Positions 1 through 12,183 of a DNA stretch of 64,000 bases are shown piece by piece. The notes under the pieces are model-generated. The model ran no database searches. It was not told where the DNA came from and saw only the letters and a program-made list of their open reading frames with translations. Numbering within the stretch: position 1 is the first letter of the stretch; every line of letters begins with the position of its first letter. The stretch is taken from positions 77,467 through 141,466 of the forward strand of contig MNCI01037975.1 of NCBI GenBank assembly GCA_015680685.1. The letters run 5' to 3'. Source of the DNA: Gnetum montanum. Lineage: Eukaryota; Streptophyta; Gnetopsida; Gnetales; Gnetaceae. The translations under genes and the position numbers were made by a program.

Positions 1-37
1 ATATGGTTGGGCCTAGGGGGTACCTTACCACTCATCA
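1..37 (+). repeat. Copy B, 3' end of the 5' LTR (truncated by window edge)
   Basis: The window opens inside an LTR. The bases end in ACTCATCA, the terminus seen in the other Athila-type LTRs here, and are followed at once by a tRNA-Asp-type primer site and gag. The matching 3' LTR is at 21186-22142. Confidence 0.8.
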
Positions 38-38
38 T

Positions 39-56
39 TAGCACCATTGTTGGGGA
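39..56 (+). other. Copy B primer binding site (tRNA-Asp type)
   Basis: The 18-mer TAGCACCATTGTTGGGGA lies one base after the LTR end. It matches the complement of the plant tRNA-Asp 3' end (TGGCGCCGTTGCCGGGGA) at 13 of 18 positions, and all five differences are transitions. A tRNA-Asp primer is typical of Athila/Tat elements. Confidence 0.75.
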
Positions 57-161
57 TGGTATTAGTTACTAGATTAGTTATATCATAAATTATTTTTGTA
101 AACCCATTAATGAACTATCTTTAAGAAAATACTAACTCATACACATTATACACCAACAAAA

Positions 162-2959
162 ATGTCTCTTTCACAAGGAAGTGATAATGCATTATATGAA
201 GAGAACATCCATTGAAGAACTAATGAGATATATCTTGAAGAAAATTGGAGTGACCAACCTCATGCAGGGGTTTTATATGTTCATGATCATCCTAACTATG
301 CTCAAGGACTACATTCACCTAAGGTAGACAATCCTAGAGAAGATGAAGTAAGTACTAGACTAGGGGAGGCCTTAAGTCCTAGGACCTCCTCAAAACTTGA
401 AAAGGATAGATTAAGGGACTATGGGGAATGCCATCAAAGCCATGGAAATCCTCCTAGTTCCTCATATTACTCTTCCTCTTCAATGTCTAGTTCTAATAAA
501 GATGAATGTAGGTATAGAGAAAATCTCCACTATGGGGTCAAAATTAGGGTAGAAATCAAAACCATGGGAAAAATCAAAGACCTCAACATGAACACAGACA
601 AAACTACCACAATTGGGCAAATAGAAATAGCAATTTTCACCATGTCACATATGATGACAATGAACCCTTATTGGCTACTAAGAGACTAATGTAGATCATA
701 GAGGTAGTTAAGATCCCCCAAAGGCATTGTAGGGAAAGTTGTATAAAAAGGCTCGATATGAATAATATCCCTAAATTTGTGGGAGGCTATGACTTTGATC
801 CACAACATCACTTACAAGCCTTCCATGATGCATATGCCTTACAAAATATTGAAAATAAGTGGCAAGAACTTAAGCTCTTCCCAGGACACTAATAGATGAA
901 GCTGAAAGTTGCTACAGATTGTTGGAACCAAGTTTCATTCACCAGTGGTCCACAATGGTAAAACTTTCCAATGAAAAATACCAAACCTATGAAAGAGTGT
1001 CCAACCTAAGAAAATAAATGCAAGGATGAAAGCAAGAAAATCATGAACCCTTGAATCTGGCCTTGGATAGATACTATTTGCTACTACATAGATGTCTCAA
1101 CCATGGTTTCTCTCAAAAATACCAACTTTTCCACATCATAGATGGACTTCGTAATGAAATGCGGGAGACCCTTGGGATGTATGCTCAAGGTTGATTATAT
1201 GAACTACAAGCCTAATCAAGCAAGTGGCAAAAGAAGAAGAAGAGCTATGTAAATGAGAGAATGTTGAGGAAAATAACTGGGACCCAACTCTTCAAAGGAA
1301 AAGGATCCATATCTATGATGAGGAAAAAGAGGCAGCTCTTGATGAGGTGATTTCACAACAAACCTTGCCACTACAACAATCTCTTGATGAACTCCAAACA
1401 AGGATAAATAGGATTTCAAAGTGGATAAATCAAAAAACTACAAATTTTGTAGAAACTATAAAGGAGAAGATAACACAAAATGAATTAGGTGATCATAATA
1501 AATGGATGAAGAACCAAAAAACAACTAGAAACACTTATTGACAAAAAGAAAAAATGACTATAGAAGAAGAGGATATAGACTTAACCACAAAAGAAGATGA
1601 TGGATGTGACATTTGCCTATATGATCATCCAAAGGGCTATTTCCCAATCATGATACATCTACATGAGTATTGGGCTTTTGCATTGAATCCCAAGTTTGTA
1701 CAAAAGAAAATGCTTAGAAAATTACCTTTCTGATAAGGTAATTATAGATAGTCCTACAACCAACCGTACCATCATAGTGGGACTTCATACTAGTCTTAAC
1801 ACTATCATCCAATACAATGAAAAAACCAATAATTGTGGGGGAGGCCATCATCAAACTAGTAGTACCCTTACTACCAACTGAACCCATACAGGTATTATGT
1901 TCAACAACCTATTTCCCCTACTAGTTCTACTTCCTCTACTTCAAATCACTACTACCACTCTCCTGAATATCATCATGGCACAACATCTTCTGAAGGATCA
2001 CCACCTCACACCTCTCATCCTTCATCATATCCTCAATATTCTCATACTTTCCTCCATTATATGTCACCACCAGCAACATAGGAAAGTTCAACACCATGAC
2101 ATCAATGAAAAAATGCCACTTGTGCTGCAAACATACATAGAAATGATAATGCTAGGAGATCTTCACCACAACCTCTGAAACGTCCTTCATGTAGGATGGT
2201 TCCCATGTGTAAGCACAACACTTGTGGACCTACTAACTCATTCAAACCAACACAATGCCAATCAAATGCAACATCCTTCCTTCCACAACCAATGCCCTCT
2301 AATCCTACACAAAGGCCAACATCCATCATTACTCCAACACCTAATAGAAGTAATGAATCTATCGTTGTGGAGAGACAAAAGAATTCATGCATCGCTACGA
2401 ATAGTAAAGGGTGCAGTTGTGGGCCAAAAATTCAAAATATTAACATAGCCCACAATAAAGCTTAGGAGCAAGTGTGTGAGCAAAAACTAATATACGTAGT
2501 AGCCACTAAACTAGAAATCACCCAGTGGCTTGAAAATGAGAATATAAAATTATTTCAAAGATGCATGGAGGAAACTAATCTTCTTATTAGTTCTAGACAT
2601 AAGAAAATGGACCAAACAGAGGACTTAGACACATATATCTTATACTCTAATTATACATCAGAAAAGGATATTAAACATAGAGATCCATGAATTAAAATAG
2701 AAAATCAAGAAGGAGAAGCAAACACATCTAGACCCTAAAAATAGATATACCTTCAAGTCTTGATGAAGATACATCTCCAAATGATCCAAACATGACCATC
2801 ACCAATGTTAGATGTGCTACCACATAATTAATTAAATCAATAATGATGATAGATGGGAAACTAGTGGAGTATAACCAAGGGATTGTGCAGTCCATCTCCC
2901 AAATGTGCATCCATAAGATTAGTCATGGGGGAGATGCTTCATCCTGGTTCAAGAACTAA
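162..2959 (+). pseudogene. Copy B gag relic (Athila-type Ty3/gypsy)
   Basis: Gag forms the capsid and RNA-binding shell of the retrotransposon particle. The start ATG at 162 (MSLSQGSDNALYEEN) aligns with the gag starts of A and D. The retrotransposon-gag domain begins near 755 (MNNIPKFVGGYDFD, then HHLQAFHDAYALQNIENKW). A zinc-knuckle-like motif at 1605-1644 reads CDICLYDHPKGYF, so its last cysteine is lost. The frame is broken by many stops and shifts. The protease and all of reverse transcriptase, RNase H and integrase are absent: gag passes directly into a short tail ending SHGGDASSWFKN, equivalent to the end of pol in copy D. B is therefore a non-autonomous derivative. Confidence 0.85.
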
Positions 2960-4099
2960 TAAGTGATTTTTCACCTTTTTTGTTTTATAATTTCTTATCA
3001 TTTTCTTATTTCTTCCAAAATTTTCTAATTCTTAATATGTTTTCTATTTCTTAATATTTTTCTTTTCTTTATATTTTTCTCTTTCCTTCAGTCATTTCTT
3101 TTATGTTTTGTGAATGTGTTTTATATTTCTATTAATAATATTGCCAAGTCATGATGTGAAAGTCAATGCTATGTGTTGGGTTTTTGTTCTATGCTATCAA
3201 GATGATTGGGAAAGTAATTGTGTAAAGCAGTGAGACTACCTCATCCATCCCTTCAGTTCTCTGAATAAAAGGTCTTTCTCATGAAAATAATTTGATTCTT
3301 CTTTAATGAAACTAAAAGTAATCAATGATCATTGTACCTTAAAGAAAAAGGGAATGACCAAGTGGGAATGGTAAGGGTGTGACCTCAAGGGAACTTTTTG
3401 GGTTTTCTTCTTATGTTCCTTCATGTGGTTTATAACTCCTCTTGGAATGTATCATCACTCCTCCATCAATTAATAAAAAGGAAGCTTTGTCTTTGCATGG
3501 TGTGATTTCCATAGAAAAAACAAAAAAAATGAGAAAAAAACAACAACAAAAATAAGAAAAAGAAAAAAAAGAAAGAAAGAAACAATAATGGGAATTCAAA
3601 GCACACCCCTTAGACATAATAATGGGCTATAAGCACTAGTTATGGGGCTAGAAAGACATGTTACCCATGCCCAAAGGCACCCCTCTAACTAAGGCCCTTC
3701 CTTCCTTCTTCTCCTTTCTTCTCTTTTTAGAGTCATGATCATTCTTTGAGGTGGTTGTGGACTCATGATGGTAGGCAGGAGGGAACACATCAATGCAAGG
3801 TTATTGTTCTTGGTATGGACTTGGTTTGAACTTGGATGAATAGGTATGTTGATCATTTTAATCACATTTTTCATAAGAACCTATTGTGGACATGGTCAAG
3901 TACCTTACATCCCAATCTCTAAAATCCCTTCTCATCCCATTATTCACCTCACTACTACATGTGATTATGAGCCTTTTGGTTTTGTGTAGTATAATACAAC
4001 ATCCAAACCATGACAGTTGTGTGTTATTTGGAATAAAGGCATGGTCTATATTTAACTTCTTAGGTGCCCATGGACATCTATAGAAGTGGTTATGTAAGG
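2960..4099 (+). repeat. Copy B spacer between the coding tail and the 3' region (first half)
   Basis: Non-coding Athila spacer, T-rich after the stop. Around 3650-3675 it carries the motif GACATGTTACCCATGCC that recurs in C, E and G. It is interrupted at 4099 by copy A and resumes at 20190 in register with uninterrupted paralogues in C (35100) and E (40540). No gene is seen; the predicted short ORFs here are low-complexity. Confidence 0.75.
4095..4099. other. Target-site duplication of copy A, left (TAAGG)
   Basis: TAAGG precedes the A LTR here and CAAGG follows it at 20190-20194. The same junction uninterrupted reads ATACAAGGGCAT in copy C and ATATAAGGGCAT in copy E, which supports one 5-bp duplication with one later transition. 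Confidence 0.8.
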
Positions 4100-4951
4100 T
4101 GATGAGTAGTGATGTACCCCTACACTCAACCATACGAATACGAGCATGTATGCACGATCTAGTTGAACTCCGCAAATAGACTAGTTGTGATATCTAGATA
4201 GTTACACATTGATCGTAGTTCACTATCTTCCCACCTAGACTAGTATTTACTTTGTCACATATGGTTTAGTCTAGAGTGAGGCAAGTGATGTGATCCTAAA
4301 CTAGTGCTACTCCTAAATATGATGGAAGATAATCTTGTTTTAAGCTAATAGGTGATGAGAAGTAGAATCTAAACTAGCCTAAGTGCGATTAGCATCCATT
4401 CTTACACATCTTGGACCTCATGTACTACTTCTAGGATTACCAAGCACATATTACTTGAGCACTCCTAGATATGCTACTGGGTTACCAAGTAGTTACACTT
4501 AAATGTTCGTGATTAAGTCATACTCATTCCACATTTAATAACATGCATAGTAAATGATGCTAAAGAAATATTAATTAAGAAAATAATAAATAATAATTAA
4601 CAATTAAAATAATTAAAGGCTAAGTGAATGCTACAATGATAGAGTAATCTTGATCTTTATTGTCAATCATGTGCATGTCCAAGTACATCACACTCGAATA
4701 AAGGTTTTGTACAATTACAATCATCACACTACAAGCATGCATGGGGAAAGAACTGAAATAAATTGAAAACTAATGAAAACGACACTACACTTACACTTAC
4801 GGGCTCCCTTTTTTCTGTGCACCCGAATGTGTATTTATGGGCTTACACAGGAATCATGATATCATGTATTTGATATCATTATCTAGGTTGTGATATTATG
4901 TACCTGATACTGAGGATCTGATATTGGGGCTTGGCAAACCACGATTCATCA
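4100..4951 (-). repeat. Copy A 3' LTR
   Basis: Bounded by TGATGAG and ATTCATCA and paired with 19339-20189. On the minus strand the U3 begins with several GATATC-centred palindromes (4855-4925), followed by a TATA-like CATAAATA near 4833-4840. The R/U5 side carries CACTCGAATAAAG near 4690-4705. Confidence 0.88.
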
Positions 4952-4966
4952 TACCCCCATGATTGA
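4952..4966 (-). other. Copy A polypurine tract
   Basis: On the minus strand the bases just before the 3' LTR read CAATCATGGGGGTA, the G-rich primer for plus-strand synthesis. The same AGTCATGGGGGTA pattern adjoins the 3' LTRs of D, F and G. Confidence 0.75.
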
Positions 4967-5159
4967 ATAACAACTTTTCCTCTAGTTAGAAAAAATGAGA
5001 ATGAGTTCAATTGATCACATGGTGGATAGGTATGGGATTATTGACTAACTAGGGATTATTAACTAGCTAGGGCTTACTCATGCCACAGTGTGGGATTGAA
5101 CAAACCAAAATTGGGATACAGACATAAAATTACAAAAAGAAAAATTAGTTGGAACTCAT

Positions 5160-7951
5160 GTGGTTCCTAGTGGTGGCTCCTTCATGTGTCTCTTTCCCTT
5201 ATCTTGTGTCTAGGCTTTGAAAATGGATGCTTCTAAAGAAGTGCCTAGAGCTTTTCTTCTTCAATCTAAGGATCCTATGTTGTCCATGCTGATGCTCCAA
5301 TGTTCAATGAAGTTAGCACCTCCCATGGGCATGGCAATTGCTGGAACATCTGATTAGCCTTGACATACCAAGCTACAAACAGTTGTCATTTCTCTTCATA
5401 GGCTCTAGCGTTTTCCTTGCATTCTTGGTAGTTCGTAAGTGGTCAAGCAAAATTTTCCATGACATTCTTCTGTCCTTGGTAGCTTGTCTTGACCACCTCT
5501 AATTTAGAATTTTCTACTTCTAATATCTACAATGATTTCTTAAGTTCAGAAAATTCTATCTCATATTTAGCATAGGTGGTTGCTACCTATTTCTCTACTT
5601 CTACCCTCGAGCATCCTGCTATCAACATGGCTAAGTTGGCATACCATAGATTTTCCAACTCCATGTATTCCATGAGATCTTGTATTTGCAAGTCCCAATT
5701 TTTCAATTCTACTTGGTAGGCGAAGGCATAAGTATCTAATATGGCCTACCAGTCAGCATTTTAAGCATTGAGTGTGTTAATATGGGCTTTGACCATATGG
5801 ATTTCTTTTTCAATCACTTGTTTGTACATCCCCACCTGATTCCTGAAATGTTCTTTGAGCTTCTCATCGATTGGCCTCATTCTGCTATGTGCTTATTTTA
5901 ATTGTTGTCCTCTGGTAGATCATATGTACCTCCTCCATTAAGAGGGTTCTATTCTCTCTGGCCAAACGATTCATATCCTAGTTAACCCTTATTAATTTTT
6001 TTCACAATTGCTAAAAATTTTCTTCAAAAATATTATTTTATTTTTTTACTATAGTCAATCGAATATTTTCAGTGGCGAGGCATTTATTTTCTTCTTATAA
6101 GGTCTTGAGTGCTTTGACATGTGCATAGGTTTGAGCTTGTGCCTTAGGATCATCCTAATTAGCCTTCTCTTTTTCCTTAGCCACTTTTTTATTCTCTACC
6201 AACAATTTAGTTAGATGCTTTGTCCAAAAGGATTCTAGCTACTCTGCAGGGATGAATTGGGACAGATCCTGCTATGCAACTTGCAAGGTGATGAGCTTTT
6301 CTTGGAGTCTTTCTAACTCCTCCTCTACATGTTCAACCCTGACCTCTACCATAACCAGCTTTTGTTTTGTAGAGATGAGGTTTAACTATGTTACTATGAC
6401 ATCTTGAGAGATATCAAATAAGGATGTCATCACTTGTTCTGTCTGCAGCAACTCATCTAGAATATCCTCATGCTTTGTAGGAGTCACTCAGGGACTGGCT
6501 AAGCTTTGAGCATTATGTGCTCTTGTAAAATTTACTAGTGCCACAACAGGGACATTAAAAGATTCTTTTATGTGGTCTATGACCAATTCTACTACTCTCG
6601 TTGCATCTTGGTGTTGCATGACCACTACTATGATGCCTTCACCAATTTCTAATTACACCTAAAAGGATGCAGCATTTCCAAAGGTCTGTTATGACTTGTG
6701 TGACTTCCCTTCTCGTATTTGGATGGACACCTCACCTTGTGCATGATTGATTGAGATTGTGGATCATATGACATCATCAATGACCTTGAAGAGATTGGCT
6801 TCATCACGGCTTCCCCAACTAACTGATTTAGCGATGGCCCTAAGATGGCTCATCGATGGTTGACAATCCTGCAGCAGCCATGGTGGTTGGTCTTGCTAGC
6901 CTGTAGGTTATGTGTTGATCCCCACTTCCTATTGTTGACTAGGCCTTATGACTAGAATTTGGCTAGGCCCTACAATTTTAGGTGTAGTGGGCCTTACCAT
7001 CTGTTCTTGCTCAAGCTTCAATGTCTCACCATCACTTTTCTTTGGGGATAGTAGCTTTAGTAATTTAGCAAATGAGGCATTTTGAGCCTTTCTGGGGATG
7101 TCATTGGTGTACCCTAGAATTCCAACACATTAGTACAACTTCCTGATTAGGTAGGGAAAAGGCAATGCAAACTTCCCTATCTTACATTCTTCAAACTACC
7201 TTAAAATTTTGATGAGATATAGATGGGGTAGATTGGCATTAACCTTGCAAATCAAGATGGAACTTCCTCTAGCTGCATAGGTGGAAATTCTATTCAATCC
7301 TTTTGTTGGGAAAATGTAATACGTGCCAATTTTGAAATAGATCCTCTCTTCAAGGATGAGCTCTCCATATGCTTTATCCTCCTTGTCGTACATACTTTTT
7401 AACCATATTTTTCGTGCATCCACATTAGAGCAAGTGGATAGGTGAGCAACTTTGGGCCCTATGTTCGGAAGATTCAATACTTCTGAAATGGCCTTGGTAG
7501 AGAAATCAACAAAAATACCACTAATATAAATGGTGATGCCTTCTTCCTTATTGTGCCAAAATTGGTACATCTCCCCCAAGTACCAATCACCACTCTCAAA
7601 GAGAATAGGCCATAGTAGAGACTCTTTAAGTTGGTCTTTGACTACCTTAGGAGAAAATTTAGTGAAAGATCCAAAATTGAGTTCCACAAGCACAGTTGCT
7701 AACATGGACCTTTCACAAATTTCCTGAACATATTTTGAAGAAAACATGAGATGTTGTCTCTATTCAGGTGCCCTGTTGTCTCCACCTTTAGCATGTCCTG
7801 ATTGCATAGTAACAAGAGGTTCTTAATCGATGCTGAATGATTATGCCTCCTACTTTGTATGTTCTTTGAGAGATGCTAGGCCTCTACCTCTCCTTGGCTA
7901 TTTGGATGCACCTTGAGGGGGTCATCCTTGTTGTCCTCTTTTAAGGATCAT
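5160..7951 (-). pseudogene. Copy A third ORF (post-pol, plant-transposon-protein-like with coiled-coil tail), decayed
   Basis: Starts at an ATG at 7951-7949 directly after a splice-acceptor-like CAG. The longest open stretch is 7747-7196 (183 codons, about residues 69-251). It contains SLLWPILFESGDWYLGEMY, QFWHNKEEGITIYISGIFV, DFSTKAISEVLNLPNIG and STYAARGSSI. The pattern of a hydrophobic xxVRGxxVxFSxxAIxxxLxLP-type core resembles the 'putative plant transposon protein' domain (PF20167, Transposase_32) of Athila-type third ORFs; I name this from memory and it needs a profile search. The downstream half is broken by stops but encodes a long charged coiled-coil-like region, ending near 5165 in the same proline-rich tail as copy E. 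In Athila this position is the env-like ORF; I see no clear signal peptide or fusion motif, so an envelope role is not supported here. Confidence 0.7.
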
Positions 7952-8007
7952 CTGCAATCACACAGGATCAATTATTAGTAAGGCTATTTACAAAATTAGA
8001 TTAATAC
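7952..8007 (-). other. Copy A mini-intron before the third ORF
   Basis: On the minus strand a donor AAG|GTATTAAT is followed 56 nt later by GATTGCAG|ATG. The same donor-acceptor-ATG arrangement, 60-63 nt long, occurs in copies C, D, E, F and G. Confidence 0.6.
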
Positions 8008-8457
8008 CTTACTTCCTACTGTTAATACATTCATTTCTTGCTTAGTGTGATTCAGAGTTAGAGATTTTCACAAAAACTTCCCTAAAAGTTTTGAGCTTGG
8101 GCGCAGTTTTGATTAGGTGACTCCAAAAAATAATTTTCATGGTCTAGATAAAGAAATAAAATTAATTTGGAAAATAGTTTTATCATTTTTAAGGTCACTT
8201 ACCCTTGATAATATCCTTTGGGAAACAATGAATTTCAAAAAAACTACGTGCGACTTGAAGCGTACCCTTCCCCCACAACTAAGTTAAACACTCCAAGTTT
8301 AAGCAAGTTCAATCGGAACAAGAATCAGAGTGTTAATGAGAAAGTTTTGGATATTTGAATGATAGGTGCACAAGATAGAAAATTCATGGAAAAAAATTTC
8401 AATAACTCCCCTCACATGAATAGTAAAAAATGACGTTAGTGTGTACCGGGGGGTCCA

Positions 8458-8535
8458 TATTTATAGTTTTTATAGACGCGATATGGCATACCCAATAGCA
8501 TAGAACCGATATCATGTTCCTTTGAAAATAGGGTA
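8458..8535 (-). promoter_or_regulatory. Copy A internal promoter-like block (TATA plus GATATC palindromes)
   Basis: The minus strand carries CTATAAATATGG (TATAAATA at 8465-8458), with a second CTATAAAA just upstream. Still further upstream (8472-8505) are CCATATCGCGTC and GATATCGG repeats like those in this copy's LTR. It lies about 510 bp before the third-ORF ATG. Confidence 0.5.
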
Positions 8536-8816
8536 CTTGGCAAAGTTGATGAATTTTCAAACCTTCAAGGTTAACAATAAAGAATTTAAGGTTAATTGAA
8601 AAGATCTAGGATAACATTGAAGAGACCTACAAGCACCAAAAGTGGAATTTTGCAATGAAGTTGGTGAATAGGGTAAGGAAAAAGGACATGTACTGGTGCA
8701 CAGAAACGTTTGAATTAAAGTGATGATAAAAGGAAAGATAATTGTAGCAATGCAAGACTTGGAGGGTGTAAGATGATGTGGTGATGTGCAAAGAGTGCAA
8801 ATTACAAAAGTTACGC

Positions 8817-8836
8817 AAGTGGGTCCTCCCCAAAGC
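8817..8836 (-). promoter_or_regulatory. Copy A conserved non-coding block upstream of the internal TATA
   Basis: The minus strand reads GCTTTGGGGAGGACCCACTT. The block recurs nearly unchanged in B (20215), D (25953), E (40575), F (49400) and G (60387), always a few hundred bases upstream of the internal promoter. Confidence 0.55.
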
Positions 8837-9934
8837 AGGTTCCTACCTATCATGCCCTTATGTAACAACACCTAAAAATGTTCGCATGTACTAAAAGGAT
8901 TAAATGTAATCCAAACCAGTTCCACAAAACACACACATGTAGATACCACCGTGATGAGGTATGAAATCTATGCTACACAAGAAACAAGTCAAAAATACAT
9001 AAACAAAGAGATGAGATGAATCATATATGGGATTGCAAAGATTGGGACATGAGGTAAGTGACCCTAGGCATAATGAATCTTGAGTGTAGGGTGTGATTAA
9101 TGTGTCATTAGCCCATCACTTTAAAATCAAGACCAAGTTTATTCTATCGATCAGTGACATCACATTGTTTCATCCAATGATGCACAACCATAAGAGCATC
9201 ATGACAACCAAGCATATGATCACTTGGCATTTTGTCCAAGGGAGGAGTGTTTTGAAATTGCTTGGTGGCATGTTTTTCTTTGGTCTTTTCTTTGATGTTT
9301 TATTTTCTTTTTTTTTCTTTTTCTGTTTCTTTTTCTTGCTTTTCTTTTCTTCTTTTAGCCACTTTGGCACTTTGTCCTTTCCAAAAGTGAATTGGAGAAG
9401 CCACCAACCTTCAAGCATGGGTGCATGTCTTTCTAGTGGAACCCCTAGAATAGCATTGAGTTTCTTTATTGAGTGCCTTTATTACTCTTACTTCCATTTT
9501 TGGTTAGATCTATAAGGATCTTAGTACAACCAGGTTGCATGATAGCACCTACAGATGTCACCAGAAAGAATCCACAAGTCCTCTTGATGTCACACCCTGG
9601 TCATTCCTTCTTAGTCCATCATTCTTCACTTTGGGCATAATGAGCACAAAATTACTTTAAATTTTAATGATGGCAAGAATCATATCATACCCAAAGTAGA
9701 ACCTTTTATTAATAGAATGGGTGGGTGGATGTTGTGGACTCACTATCCAAATAATTAATCACTCATGACTTAATAACATAGAATACACCTCAACCAAGAA
9801 GTTACATGAGTATTTTATTCACAGATGAGATCACCCTCAAAAAGATAAAACAACAAATTGGAAATGAAAAATTGGAAAACAAGAAATTGTAAAATCAAAG
9901 AAAAGGATAAACATTTGCTCATTTCGCTTGTCAG
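8837..9934 (-). repeat. Copy A spacer between gag tail and internal promoter
   Basis: Non-coding Athila spacer, rich in T on the plus strand near 9300-9360. It matches the equivalent spacers of D (26000-27080) and G (60410-61640), including the AGAAAGACATG motif near 9425-9445. No gene is supported; the 140-codon plus-strand frame at 9093-9515 is low-complexity. Confidence 0.7.
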
Positions 9935-10187
9935 ACTAGAGGACATGTCCCATAACTAAACTTTTGGGCATGGCTAGAATTAATAAATGGAAAATGCGGG
10001 TCCATGCATGTTGGAAACATTGGAGTCTAGTCATATCCAAACCACTAGGTGGCTTTTGATGTGGTGGCTGGAATGTACCCAAATTGGGGTTCACACACTT
10101 GATTAAAGTTGGCATAGTGAGGCAAATTATAAGATGTGGTCATGTGATACGGAGTTGACCCACTATGGCATCCTTAACTATAAGATG
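9935..10187 (-). pseudogene. Copy A gag, 3' part
   Basis: Continuation of the gag that begins at 19206, cut by insertion of element K. Removing K and one copy of GTATG rejoins a continuous proline/tyrosine-rich gag tail (MHPNEYNYMGRHIDPC from the right side, then HMTTSYNLPHYANFN on the left). Near 9941-9960 the minus strand has a decayed form of the AGTCATGGGGGAGATG tract that ends pol in copies D and G, so gag runs straight into the former end of pol. Confidence 0.7.
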
Positions 10188-10192
10188 GTATG
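10188..10192. other. Target-site duplication of element K, left (GTATG)
   Basis: GTATG immediately precedes the K LTR (TGTTGG...). The same five bases follow the other K LTR at 17134-17138, and removal restores the gag frame of copy A. Confidence 0.88.
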
Positions 10193-11360
10193 TGTTGGTG
10201 ACTGTTTGGGACACGACCGCCAACGAGTATCCTCGAACAGGATTTAGGTGCTTGCTGGTCTTCTAGCAACACCAAGGCCTAGATACCTCCAAATAGACTT
10301 AGTAGTTAATGTGAGTATGTGTGTGTGCTGTTGTGAAAAATGAAACGATTGGGTTGTGTGTAAAACTATAAATGACTTATCTTAAAGAGATTCAGCCAAC
10401 TTTGCAAAGCACTATGAGTTGTTGAGAGTTCTTATTTTGTTCAATTGCCTAGTCTATGCGGTCCTTATAATACCTACTTTTAACAAATAAAGTTTTGCAA
10501 AAAAAATTTGAGCACAACTCTTCAAATCTACTTCTAATTTTCCTCAGAGAAAGAGATAGTTCCACAAGAAAACTAGAAATAGAGTGAGATTCAATGGAAA
10601 TAAAAAGAAGAGAAAAAGAAAGCAGATTTGTGTAAAGATGTCAAATGCTTAAACAAGGTAAAATGATATGAGTAAACACTTCGCAATAAAGCTATCCCAA
10701 ATTCAATAACTACGAATTGTTCAAATGTCCAAGGCTCAAATAAGCAATTTCTTCAAGATATTCTACTATGATACCCAAAAAATTACTGCGTAAACTATCA
10801 TGTACTAGACTTTATTTTGGCTAGATAATGGATGTCAACAATTGCATTCAACAGAACCTTCAAAAGACTTGACAATTTTTGATTGAAATACCACGGAGAT
10901 TCACTTTAAAGATAAAAGAAGCTATTCTAGTCCTATCAAAATACCAAAGATTTTCTGAACCCTCTTGACTATTGAATCATTCAATGGCTTGACTACATGC
11001 AGAGGCTCTCTTACAACAATCTCAATAGTGGTTGTTATAAATTGCACAATAATAAAATTTACTACTAAAATGCTCTTAAGGCTTTCAAACACAAGCTCTT
11101 CTATGGAAAAATTTTAATAAAAGTTTTCTATCATGCAAAAAGAATAATAAGAGCAATCTAAACATCCCAAAATTACTTGCCAAGCATGATACTATCTAAA
11201 CCACTAGCTAAACAATTTAAACAAAATAAAAAATAAACATAACTCATAGGACTATGACAAAGAGGCTTAAATATTGTCTTTAGCAAGTCATCTTATAAGC
11301 AATCTTTCACAAAGTAAGACCCCTAGTGTGATATCCTCTTCCTTCCTACCCTTGAAGCCC

Positions 11361-11367
11361 TTTTATA
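11361..11367 (-). promoter_or_regulatory. Element K LTR TATA box
   Basis: The minus strand reads CCCTATAAAAGGGCTTC, a strong plant TATA context. It would place U3 at 13532 down to about 11400, so the kinase relic lies in U3. The right (5') LTR has lost this segment. Confidence 0.6.
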
Positions 11368-11454
11368 GGGTTTCATAGGTAGTTAGGTAGTTACAAACAT
11401 TTTTGGTGGTTATAACCACCATAGAGATAAAAAAGCTATGGTTGACAAGTGTCC

Positions 11455-11513
11455 CATTTAGTTGCCAAGTGGTTCATTTAGTTGCCAAGTGGCTCATTTA
11501 GTTGCCAAGTGGT
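11455..11513. repeat. Tandem repeat, about 20-bp unit, 3 copies
   Basis: The unit CATTTAGTTGCCAAGTGG(T/C)T repeats three times. It is flanked by a diverged duplicate of a 35-bp stretch (ACCATAGAGATAAAAAAGC near 11418, ACCATGGAGATAAAAAAGT near 11515). It lies in the K LTR close to its TATA box, as U3 repeats often do. Confidence 0.75.
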
Positions 11514-12183
11514 CACCATGGAGATAAAAAAGTTGTAGTTGATAAGTGGCCTTTGTAGTGGTTATAATATCATAAAAGATTATGGTGAGTTACAAATATC
11601 ATGGAGGTTAGTTATAACTACCCTAGGAAGTTATAACTTCTATGGGAATTTTCAACTCCTCTAGAAAATAAAGGTATATTTGCCAAAGGTCTCTTTGTCC
11701 CTAAATAATAGGTGTTTGTTGTTTTTCTAAAAACAAATCTCATTATCACTGAAAATTATACCTGTTGCTAACATCCAACAACTAAAGTAGACAAGGAAAG
11801 AGGTCCAAAAAATGATGCAAGTGTGGCATGCCCTAGGAATTAACAAATTTGTAGTAGCAACAAAGCTCACATGAGGATGTTCATGACTCGTGAGTTGTAG
11901 GACTGGAGCTGGTGGGGACCATAGGAGATGATGGTGGTGTCGCTAGGGCTTGATGCAGGCCATGAATTTTGTTCACTTGAAGCATTGTTCTATGTTGTGA
12001 TGGTGTTGGCATAGATTGTGGCAGAATAAGAAGAGTGTGAATCTGATTTCAGTTGGAAGGAAATTCTGGTTTTGGTTGCGACTGGTGCTTCTGCATCATT
12101 TTATATTTTAGTATCCAAGTTGGAATGTAGCGAAGATGAATACGGCTCTGCGTTCATATTCCTCTAGCAAGAACCTGCTTGAG

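Noticed and set aside
39-56. tRNA-like sequence
   Set aside because: Only the 18-nt complement of a tRNA 3' end, i.e. a primer binding site; no tRNA body here or at the other primer sites.
5160-7951. Envelope glycoprotein in the third ORF
   Set aside because: No signal peptide, membrane anchor or fusion motif can be seen in any copy; the C-half looks coiled-coil. Position alone is not enough.
9093-9515. 140-codon plus-strand frame
   Set aside because: Phenylalanine-rich low-complexity run opposite an A-rich spacer of copy A; not conserved in D or G.
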